From Punica granatum (taxonomy: Eukaryota > Streptophyta > Magnoliopsida > Myrtales > Lythraceae): a stretch of 64,000 bases of DNA. A program made the position numbers and the translations under genes. Below the pieces are notes generated by a model, which did not search any database, had not been told where the DNA came from, and worked only from the letters and a program-made list of their open reading frames with translations. The stretch's first letter is position 1; each line of letters begins with the position of its first letter. Where the stretch lies: the NCBI RefSeq assembly GCF_007655135.1, contig NC_045130.1, positions 18,915,363 through 18,979,362 on the forward strand. The letters are read 5' to 3'. Positions 37,930 through 48,510 of this stretch are shown here, piece after piece.

Positions 37930-40800
37930 CGGACCAAAAACGGATTTTTCTTATTTATTTCAGAGTCGGGGGTAATTTCGTAATTTCGTGGGGCGAGGAG
38001 CTACCGTACTGTTCCCATCTTCTGTTATTTGCTGAGGTGCCCCTGCTGTTTCCTTCCTTTGCGCTTCCGCCCTATAATTCTTCTTTTCTTCGGTCACGGC
38101 CCTTCCGTCCTGTCCTCAACTTCCAAAGCGCTAAGTTTGGCCCCAAAACGCTTCTCCTTGTCGCTACAACACCCTTCCGTCCTCCACTGCTTTCGGATTC
38201 CTTCTTTTTCGCCCTAGAACTCTTTTAATGCTTCAAAAACCCCCTCCATCCCCTCTACCTATAAATAGAGGGTCACACTCATTTTTAAGGGACCTTTACA
38301 GCTCCATGTGCTGGAACCCTTGAAAGAGAGACCCAAAATCACAATTTCCATTTAGTTCTAGTGAAATGGCGTAGGAAAAATCGATGAAAGCTGGCCCGAC
38401 TTCGACCCGAGACTTGATCCTTCCGAAACTGCTTGAAGGAAAGGTAGTAAGGGCTTCTAAGCCCGCTGTGCAACTCGGAATCTGAGCTTCTAGCTCAATC
38501 TCGGGTCGATTTCTTCTTCATTTCTTCATTTCCGGGCTTATATGTATCTATATATTGATCGTTTTACCGCTTTCTTTACATTCCAAGTCTTTTTTTTTGT
38601 TAAATCGTTAATGAGCTTCGAATAAGTACTCCCATGGTGGTCCTCGATGTCGAGATTCGGCAAAGGAGAGAGGCCCGAGTGTCTTGAGCTCGATATCTTT
38701 ACTTTGACGAATATATATACGTATATACTTATGTAAATATATCTTATATATGAATAGGTATACATATATATATGCATGTATATATGTATCAGTGTGTATT
38801 GAGATATATGCTTATATATGTACGTACAAGTATACGTATAAGTATACATTAATGTGTATATATGTATAAATATATGAATATCTATATGTGTACATGTATA
38901 TGTATAGTTATATATATATATCCTTTTTTCCCCCTTTTCTTCATCCTCTTGACCATCTCGTCAGAGATCTCTCGATGTCGGGGCTCCCTGATAGAGGAAA
39001 AAAGATCGGGATGTTGAGGTTCGAGTATTTTTCTTGTCTTGGACTTTATGTTCAGGCCTAACATATATACCTAGAATAGGTTAAACTTCAACTTGTTTGT
39101 CATTTGTTCCTCTTGTTAGGGCCGAACATTAGGTTAAACCGGGACTAGTATCCAGCAAAGGGATTCAAACCTTGTCCGATTTTTCATGTTATGCTCTCGG
39201 ATCTTTCGAATTTAGTGTTGGCTGAATGATGCTTCATGTCCCTTATGTTCAATAATCATCTATATGTATGAACATGGCTAGGTTCATCTTTGGTTACATA
39301 GATTAGTTGTCTAAACCAGTTGAACCGTGCCCATTCGACTTAATAAAATGGTGTGATAACCTCCTAGTGGCATGTCTAGGCTCAACCATATCTTGACTTG
39401 CATTAGAACTGATAATGCTCGATTAATCGAACTTGAACTTGGTTGAATTAGTTTGCTAAACCATGGCTATGCATGACGTGATGTCTAATTTAGCTAGATT
39501 TTCCCATTCTTGTGTGAAGCATCAAAACGGATGCCCTCTGTTACCTTTTTTCATCTCGGCTGAATGGGGTTAATTCTTGGGTTAATGGGGTCATCTTGTT
39601 TAATTTTGGACACTAGTCTCAATCAGTTTTGACCATTTGGGAGTTTGAACCGTAAATTGACTAATTGCTCATTCAACTCCAAAGATAAAAAGAACCAAAT
39701 TGATTGTTACATTCTAGCTTCAGCTATTTAGGGCGGATTCGCAAGGTTAGTTCGAGACTGATTGATTAGGGGTGGAATTGCATGACTTGTCTTCTCTAGC
39801 ACCCGGCTACACATAGAATTAGATGTCCAATTTGTCAATTTATTCATTTTAGGCATGATGTTGCTCGAGATGCTCTCTTTGATGTTTATTAAATTGGGTT
39901 AAGTGGGGTTAGTACGTGACTAGAGTTTGGATGAGTCAATTTGAGTGTTAATTAGATGAAAATTGAAATGGCAAAAGGTAGGTCACGGCCACTAGGATTT
40001 TTGCCCAAAATTGATTGAATCGTCTCATTTTGGTCTCAGGAAATTGAAATTGATAGGTCTGCTTTACTTTCAAAGTGGCCAAATCTATGCTTGCGTGTCT
40101 AAGTGTTTAATTGAGAGTCTAATTGGTTAATTTGAGTGTCTATTTTATTAATCATGTAGACACAACTCTTGATTCACGGGATTTGGGAATTAATCACCCA
40201 CTTAGATAAGAGTCCTAGGATCAATTGAAAGATCCAAGTGGTCTTGAGGGATTAGGACTCTAAGAATCGGTGAATAATTTGTTTAAATCTCATTTGGCTA
40301 ACAGGGACATTAACTAATTTGGGTGTCCAACTTGTGTGATCACATTGATTAATCGAAACTAAAACCGGCCAATCACTTCAAGTCGACACTGAATTTCATT
40401 ATTTTTTGGGTAATTCTTTATGTGAACGAATGCATGTTTACGGGCCGAACGTGTGCCCTTCATTTACTTGTATGTATACGGCCAAATGTGTGTCCTTCAT
40501 TTACTTGTAAATTTTCTTACTTGTATACACGTATATATACGACCAAGTCCTAGACTCTTAGGATCGAAAATTGGGCTTTAAAATCTAAAATGGACGAGTT
40601 AGAAAATTTAATCAGTGGAAGGGTACCGATTTCAGGCGAGACTATTGCTTGCAAGCGATAGGATCTTAACAGGGCCCCGAATTTGGATCACTAGTTCGTA
40701 GACCGACAAACATATCCATAGGAGGTTAGTATCTTGACTCCGTATTGGATTAATAGGAGGTTCATCGGCCTATAAAATCAGTAAGTGACGACTCCAACCA
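37930..40800 (+). other. LTR-like block, possibly a solo or truncated Tat LTR
   Basis: About 2.9 kb of noncoding sequence with a TATA box (TATAAATA at 38260-38267, followed by a leader-like stretch) and, at the right, GTGACGACTCCAACC at about 40785. That resembles the start of the tRNA-Arg primer site (TGGCGACTCC). No second LTR copy is in the window. Confidence 0.35.
38697..38930. repeat. AT-rich TATATG/TATATA microsatellite
   Basis: Mixed TATATATG, TATACATATA and similar units. The open frame across it is low complexity. Confidence 0.85.
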
Positions 40801-42772
40801 AATCAGTCCCAAGAATCACGGACTAATTCACTAACCCTTGGGTGTGAGAAATCTCCTCGACCCTAACAAAGTCGCTTAGCAGGTGGAAACCCCAGCGACA
40901 CTTCCGATTCCCACATGAATTGACAATCAAGAGACAATTGGGCCGATCAGCTTTGCCAACAGGGCCGACCAGCCCTCTTTAAGGGCCGGGCCTCTTCTCC
41001 TATTTTGAGCTTACTCTCTCTATCTCGGCTCGAGTCCGGTCCGTTGGGCGAGAATACTCGATTGACCAATCGTCATATCCATATGTATTCTTGACATTTC
41101 AGCTTAAGTGGATCCTTTATGTCATCGGAGAACCAATCGGAACCAGCCAGTCTGACTTATGAAAATCTGTCAAAACTCAAGTTTCAACACGACTAATAAA
41201 TATCGAGGACAAAAAAAATCTTTCCTTTTGAGGTCAAGATGGTAAGTGGGAGTGTCCACTTTTATTAACAATGGGGTGCAGTGTCTATTAGAAATGCGTC
41301 AAGGAAAGGTGGTGCAATTTACCGTTCAATCTATACTATCAGGATAATTATCATTGGCACTCCCCAAACTTTCTTACTTGGTAATTTTCACTCCCTAAAC
41401 TTCACATAGTAAAGCCTTACTCCCCGAATTAGCTTAAAAGGAAATATGACTCCCTCATGGTCAAAAACGGGATATCCTTTAGTGAAAGACCAAATTACCC
41501 TTTCTCTTTGTCCTTTATTTTCACTAGCCCTCATGTGGGAGTGCTGTTGGGCCTGATGCGAACTGGAGTCTTTGTTGAGATTTTTTTTTCTTGTGTCTTA
41601 AATTTTATTTAATCATGAGATTGAAGGGCCTTTTCTGCCGGATTTAGTGCCAACGTGGGCAATTTTTTTCTTTGCCTAATTTTTATTTTTAATAATTCAA
41701 ACGTTTCTCATTAGCAAAAGATGGCAACAAGAGCCATGAGAAGAACATAATCGGTGCATCAGTTAATGTTTAAGAAGAGGAGATAATAGAATAGAAGAAT
41801 AGATAAAACTTTAGGTAATTAAAATCTATACATATATATAAATGCAGAAGCGAAGCATAGGGTGATACTACGTAAGACGAATCTACATTACAATTGAACG
41901 ACTTTTGATGTCATTACCAATGAAAACGCTACAAATGGCACAAAATTGTGGTGCCATCTCAGCATGAAATTTCAAATTAAGTCCCTCTTTTAATGAAATA
42001 CTAGAATTTGTAATTCGTGAAAATCCAAAAGTTTATAACTTATGGGAGACTACATTATCATGACTCATGCAAGTCAAAGTTTTGTACTTATGGAAGTCCA
42101 AAAGTCAAAACCTCCAGCTGCTAAATCAGCCGAAGTTTTGCATATAAATAAGGATGTGGCGATAGTAGATTTCTGGATGAAATTAAATTGATAAGGTTGT
42201 GATATACTCTCCTCATTTTGTTGGTTGTCGACCTCTATTGCTAGTATACATTCAAATGATAGTGGACTTTATTGTTATTGTTGTGGAGTTTTTATTGTCG
42301 AATTTAAGCTATATTGATGCGATTAGTATGGACGTTGATAGTCTTATTGAGTTAAAATGATTTATTAATTCTGTAAATAGTAATTATGTGATTGAAGGAA
42401 TTGTCATATACACACTATGCATAGTTTTAGCATCATATGTTTATTCCCACTTCATTTGAAAAACTTTATAGTTTAGTTATTTTTTAAATATTAATCTTAT
42501 ACTCAATAAATATAATATTTTATAGGTTGAATAGCCTACTAAGCAGATCAATTAGTGGGATGAAATTTCATTTTTTACATAAGCTAATCAAATTATGCTA
42601 CATACACATCGTTTTCAATAGTAGTCGTCGTTCCCAATAGTAATTGTTGTTTCGTTATCTTAACAATTTTAGCTCACGCATATGCGCGAACTTTTCGTCA
42701 AGTTTTAATTATAACTTCAACTTTTCCTTTAAATAATAGTATTAGAGATCTATTAGCATCTTTCTAAATAAA
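40801..42772. other. Intergenic, nothing coding recognised
   Basis: Noncoding. 40855-40900 holds a small inverted pair GTCGCTT/CAGCGAC. The stretch 41360-41500 (CACTCCCCAAACTTTC..., CTCCCTAAACTTCAC...) looks like an old interspersed repeat. No gene. Confidence 0.45.
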
Positions 42773-43132
42773 TAAATCCAATGAACTAAGTTGAATATCC
42801 AATATATTAAACGCAATTGACTCTGATTTTATGAACTGACTATTCGTAAGCTTTAAAATTCCTATCATTATGTACAACATTCAGGTTAAATTGATCAACG
42901 ACCATTAATAAAGTTGATCAAATGACCAATAACCAAAAAATAAAAAACAACAAATAATAAAAAAATTTATTTTATTTCCTTTCATTATATTAGATTTATG
43001 CGTCTCCCTTATACAAAAAAAAAGTATAAATTGAGGATTGAAAATATAGAAAATAAACAAAGATATCATATCATCAAAAAAGAAAATAAAAGAGATCATA
43101 TACGCATATCATTACTCAACATTGAAAGGCAT
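42773..43132. repeat. Direct repeat copy A
   Basis: Matches 44917-45215 with indels (shared AAGTTGAATATCCAATA, TTGATCAAATGACCAAT, GAGGATTGAAAA, AAACAAAGATATCA). Ends just before the copia relic. Confidence 0.7.
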
Positions 43133-43149
43133 CAATATCATTGGTGGCG

Positions 43150-43630
43150 TTTTGTGATTTTGACAGGGAAAGCTGCCGACGACTAGGCGCTTGATCACCG
43201 GTTGCTTTGGTCTGCTTGATAGAAGTCCAACTTCTTGGAAAATCAAGAAGCAAACCACGTTCTCGAGATCCTCAGCGGGAAGAGGAATACTACGCAATAG
43301 CTACTACAGGGTTTGAGTTCAGGTTGCGCTCTTTGCTTGCCTCCCTGGGAGTCAATCATCGAGCATCCATGAAGTTATTTTGCGATTACCACATTGCATA
43401 CATATCCCTTTTCATCCTGTTATTAACGAGCACACCAAATGCATTGAGATCGATTGATGTTTTAGTCGGCTACATCTCCAGCCTCGGTCCATTACTACTG
43501 GTCATGGTCCGACACGCGTACAACTTGCAAAGATTTTTACCAAAGCCCTCGGACATGACCATTTCCTCTTTCTCCTTAGCAAGATGGGGATTCGTAACCT
43601 TCATTTTCCAAATTGAGGAGAGTATTACAG
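43150..43630 (+). pseudogene. Ty1/copia RNase H C-terminal relic
   Basis: In changing frames the strand gives pieces of the extreme end of a copia polyprotein. The SWKSKKQTTVSRSS-type region is followed by EEEYYAIATT, LLASLGVNH and MKLFCD; then in another frame NEHTKCIEIDC, VQLAKIFTKALGHDHF and LSKMGIRNL. Several frameshifts. It belongs to a family different from the intact copia at 21.8 kb. Confidence 0.7.
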
Positions 43631-43833
43631 GCATCCTTTATATTTGACTACATAATCTCCTTGTACATTAGTAAACTAGTTTCTTGTATCTCCTGTTATT
43701 GGATCAGACTTTATTTTTCCTCATTTGGAGGGATTATCTTCTTCTTTCACAAGTTTCTAGGATGTATACATCCGATTCACCATATTCAACGGAAACTCGT
43801 CTCCTTCAGCTCAATTCGAAATTGATACTTTTC

Positions 43834-44153
43834 AAAATTTAAAGGGGTTTTTATTCCATATATCTCATGATTTTACCTTTTTTTTTCAAATCTATCACTC
43901 TGTTATATCTTCCATCAATATTTAACGATCTTGTCATTATAGTCCTTTACCCGTGATAGATTTGAAAAAAAATTAAAATTATGGGATAGATTTGGAGTCT
44001 ACTTTCGTTTCATCAACAAAAAATATAATGCCGGAATATATTTGGAAAAAAATGTAAACCATGAAATATTTTTGATAATTTTAAAAGTATATGATAGACT
44101 TAGAAAAAAAGATGAAATCATAAAATATATGGGATAAAAACCCAAAATTTAAA
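43834..44153. mobile_element. Mutator-type MITE with perfect 10-bp target duplication
   Basis: The unit 43844-44143 (300 bp) has roughly 50-bp imperfect TIRs starting GGGGTTTTTATTCCATATAT on the left and GGGTTTTTATCCCATATAT on the inverse right. It is flanked by AAAATTTAAA on both sides (43834-43843, 44144-44153). A 9-10-bp duplication with long TIRs indicates Mutator-like mobilisation. Noncoding interior. Confidence 0.8.
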
Positions 44154-44916
44154 AGGCATTTTATAAAAATAAATGTGAAGGAATGTAATGGTGAACTTCA
44201 CTTTTTTTTATGTTTGTTAATTAATAATAGAATTGTTATGATAATACAAATGAACCTAGGGATGGCAATAGCTATCTCATGTCTAAAAGGGTTCATGTAA
44301 GAAAACCCTAAGCCCGAGCATGAACGATTAATAAACAAGTGAAGATTCTCAAACATAAACACGACGAGTTTAATTTCGGATTGACACGGGCACATCACGG
44401 CTAACTCATCTAATTAAATGTGCCTATGTGCATACACATAAATACCCATACACAGTATGATACGACTAGTATAAATGAACATACCCGTACACGATTATCA
44501 TGGTAAAATAAATTCATTTTAAGGTGATGAGCAAATAGTAAGAGGATTATGTGAGAGATGACTTTCTTCGATGATGAACGTGACTTTGTGGATTATGAAC
44601 AGTTTAGAGTTAAAAGATATTAGTGCAATTTCTTTTATAAATGGATAAAATAAATTAAACAGGTCCATTCGTGCGGTAGAATGCATTTACATAAATGGGT
44701 CTAGCCGTGTCTAAATGACTTACGTGTATTAAAATCCATTTAAACATGGTTATTTATGGTGTGCAAACGGATTTGACTTATTTAAATACGAAATACATTT
44801 AACTCCAATCTGAACTCGGTTAACTCTATGCTGTATCCATTACCATGTCGTGTCAATATTATGTCTACTATTTCTCCTAATTTTACAATTACCATGGTAA
44901 AATAAAAAAAATTTAA
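44154..44916. other. Intergenic, nothing recognised
   Basis: AT-rich noncoding sequence. Confidence 0.5.
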
Positions 44917-45215
44917 ATTCAACGACCTAAGTTGAATATCCAATAAATTAAATGCAATTGACCCTGATTTTCTGAACTGAGTAAGCTTTAAAAATCATAT
45001 CATTATGTCCACATTCAGATTAAATTGATCAACAAACATTAAAAAAATTGATCAAATGACCAATCACCAAAAATCTAATAAAAAATGTAAATAAAAATTA
45101 TACATTGAGGATTGAAAAAAGTAGAAAATAAACAAAGATATCAGATCATATCAATCAGAAAAGAAAATAAAATAAAAGAGATCATATATCAATGCTCAAA
45201 AGATCGAAAAGCATT
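44917..45215. repeat. Direct repeat copy B
   Basis: Second copy of 42773-43132, ending about 215 bp beyond the stop codon of the U11/U12-20K gene, so it could overlap that gene's 3' end. Confidence 0.7.
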
Positions 45216-45432
45216 TGTTTGTGCGGCCCTCAACAATATCATAGAAAGAGCGCTAGCTTAACTCAAATAATTCATGTCAGATCTTAAGATGAACACAGTA
45301 CATACAACCCTGAAAAGACATACTTTTGAGATCTTTCACGAGCTGCTTGCTTGCTTATAGTAAGTAAGGTCACGCGATCACAGGAATCAATATATGGTAT
45401 TATCTTGGGGAAGCGACTTGAGATAATTGGAC

Positions 45433-46530
45433 TTAACCCCAGTCCAGGAAGGGCAATGGTGGATATCCACCCTCCGGGGGAGGCTTCAGTGATGGTGGAA
45501 GATTGCCCCACGCGATCCCCATAATATTTGTGACCACATCACCTGATTATTGCCATGCGAAGTAAAGAATAAGAATGAAGTTCAAAGCACAAAAGAGAAA
45601 AGCAAAAACCATGAACCAAGAACTAATATACCTTGGGACAAGGCTCCTGCAGCCAACTGACTCCCCAAGATCATTGCTGCCTGCTTGTTTTCTGCCAATC
45701 CTCTGAAGTTTAGCACAGGTATTGTCGTATCGATGATCAAAATGACAATACAACGGGGAGTGCAAAGAAGTACGGATGACAATTTTACCCGGTGGAAGCT
45801 GACTGTTCGGACCTCGAATGTTCTTGGGATGGACATATTTGCAGGAATCACCATATGGGCAAAAACCCTGTAAATTTGAGTATCCATCCATAAGCAAAAT
45901 GGTGCCGGTGAATCATATTTACACATTCGACAGGACTTGATTGAGTTGGTCTGGATTCTATCATAAAGAACTCAGAAGGAATCCCAAAAGCAACTCATGA
46001 GGTTGGAAAAATTAGCCGCAAGTTACCATAACTTTCCACAAGTTATGACTACGAACAACTAACCGACCAATTACACAGAAACTACCATAGCTGGGCAAAG
46101 GGGTTCATCAAAATCGAAACTTGAGCAAAGCCACCGAATTTCACATATAGACTACTGTAGATGATTGAGAGGATCCAAACGAAAATATAATAGTCTAAAC
46201 ACTGAGTCGAAGCTCGGCGGCAATGCTTAATCCAGTAAAGAAGTTCATTGCCGATTTTCGACATTTTGCCTCAACATGGATTAGTTCAATCCCAGCCCTC
46301 ATACTTCTGGCTAATCAATGAGAAGGACCAGTTGAGTTGGCACAACACAAGCAACCAAAGGAAAGAAATTCAAATGTCGGGAAAGGGGTTCAAAGGACAC
46401 CGTTTTGAGGAAGCGATTGCAGGCTCCTTTGAGGATTCCTTCCGCGTAGGTCTGGGTCGACTCTGCAAATCAGAGCGTGGCATTCGATTGATGAACCGCC
46501 CGTCGATAAAGATGACAAATCGATACACAA

Positions 46531-46564
<34 letters not shown>

Positions 46565-46750
46565 GCAGCAAGAAGTAGAGAGAGAGGGGAAGGGAGAGAC
46601 GTGACCTGATGATGAGGAGGAGCGAATGGAGTCGTACCAAAGAGCTCGGGCGCGGAGATGCTGAAGGCCCTGAAGATGGCGCTTTCTGGAAAAATGGGTG
46701 TCCTGGAACTGCTTGTCGCAGTAGTCGCAGTAATACTTCCCAACCGGCAT
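45433..46750 (-). CDS. U11/U12 snRNP 20 kDa-like protein (ZMAT5-type), 5 exons
   Basis: Exons in order of translation: 46750-46606, 46462-46401, 45867-45789, 45700-45632, 45542-45433; 154 residues. The protein starts MPVGKYYCDYCDKQF with a U1C/matrin-type zinc finger (C8, C11, H25, H31). A CCCH finger spanning exons 2 and 3 has exact spacing C63-x8-C72-x5-C78-x3-H82 (ACNRFLKT|GFCPYGDSCKYVH). It ends with the family signature SLKPPPEGGYPPLP and FLDWG. The homologous protein is part of the U11/U12 di-snRNP that recognises U12-type introns, so it acts in nuclear minor-spliceosome splicing. Start choice: MPVGKYYC matches the family N-terminus, though the frame is open upstream and two out-of-frame ATGs lie at 46760 and 46755. 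The 88-bp intron between exons 3 and 4 is inferred from the frame change; it begins GTAAAA and ends CAGAG. A (GATA)n tract lies in intron 1. Confidence 0.88.
46531..46564. repeat. (GATA)n microsatellite in intron 1 of the U11/U12-20K gene
   Basis: Eight or so GATA/ATAG units, followed by a GA-rich stretch. Confidence 0.9.
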
Positions 46751-46919
46751 GGCATGGCATCCCCTCTCCTTTCCGATTGCGACGCCGGCCAACACGATCA
46801 AGACTGGCGACACTTTCTTATTTATAGGTTTCCCTTTCCCGCCGGTCTCCTCCCAATTTCTCAGGTCACTCCGGCCGTCGATCGAATTCTGCACCCACTC
46901 CCGCTCTTTCTAATTTAGC

Positions 46920-48510
46920 AGGAAACTCTCGTACTTCCTTCTTATTTACATAATAACCCTAAAACAATCTTCTTTTTTCTTTTTTCTTTTTTCTAGTTTG
47001 GGTTCCTGAAAAATAAAAGCGGGTTCGAAATCCCTTGGAGCCACCGAAACATCTTTATCGTGATTACCCGTTTCGTACTCCGCCGGGGTTCACGGAACTC
47101 GATTAGTCGTGCGAAACTTGAATACCCCGAATTAGTAAAAAAAACAAGAAGAAAAAAAACAGGGATTATTTGCACCATACAATGTCAAGGACTCAAGGCC
47201 CCTCCTAACTTTAGCTTAGAACTGATTGACCTGTAATAAGCTGTATTATTAGTACCCGGAAAATAGTTCACCGGAAATCTCCCTTTTTCTTGATTTTCCT
47301 TTCTCAAGGAGCAGAGGGACGTAGACAAGAGCCAAGGAGTGAGTGGCGGATGCTGATCCCACAAGGGAATAGACATTGACCATCTCTGTTTCGAACGTAG
47401 TGGTAGTTTCGAGGTGCCGTATTCATCTTAAGGGCGACAACGACTCCAAAAAAGCGATGGAATAACTACCCGACACCTCAGAGATTGAAAGTACCACGCA
47501 CACATAAATGTCACATTACCATTAGCAGGCACTGGTATGTTAATATATGACTCAGGATATCTCCCTCAAACATAAGAATCCAACATTAATTAAAATCTGT
47601 GCGGGATGATAATCAGACTTTAGTCAAGGGGCCATAATTAATTTCAGCATCATGTGCACAAATATCCGACTCATTCGACATTAGTTGGTTTCATTGCCCT
47701 GGGCAGGACCCAAAAGTACGTTTGACATGGTTATCATATCAGAGGCACTCTTGAGCCATAGTTCATCAATTTAATGCCTTTTTGCACCTTGCTCTAGCCC
47801 AGGAGGAAGGAACGCACAGGGTTCTGCTCTCTGGCCGCCCATTCCATGATAATCCCTTGAATTGAGAGCAAAAGAAAGAAACACTTGTAATAATCAGAAA
47901 GTAGTAAAAGTTATAAACATTTAAACTGAAATTACGAAGCTTGTCACCGTGATTCGTTGTCATATTAAACAGACTCCGCTATCTTTGGACCTTAGGAAAT
48001 CCCTGACAACTCAACCACAGCCGTCGTAAGTATCGAACCAAGCTATGACATCAAGTTATGCAACTAGAATCAGCAGCAATGCACAAGTTTCATGAAGAGA
48101 CGAGAAAGGAGAAGATCAATTACTTGCTTCTGTGCGAGATTTGATTCAATTACCTACATAATTTACTGAGGAAGTCTCCATGATCACAGACATTCTTTTT
48201 GGTAAGGCTAACTTTACCGGGAAGCAAGAGTTTTTCTACTAAATTACAGCAATCAACCAAAGGGAGTTTCACAGAACTATCACTTGGTACTAACAGAAGA
48301 AGAGGACAGAGAGCAATAAAAGCATAAAATACCATCTAAGCTTCTCTTTTTTTACCTAACACCATGGCATAGCACTTTCTAACCCCCAAACAGAACGTCC
48401 AGCTCAGTCCCCTTTTACTTGAACCCAAGGCTTCAACACAAAACTTGAAAGCTACAAAAGAAAAATAGCCTAAGAGATCCTCCCCTGTCAAAGCCCAAAC
48501 TCAATCTAAT
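46920..48510. other. Intergenic and SPT16 3' flank
   Basis: No gene supported. The last 100-150 bp before 48510 are probably the SPT16 3'UTR. Confidence 0.5.
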
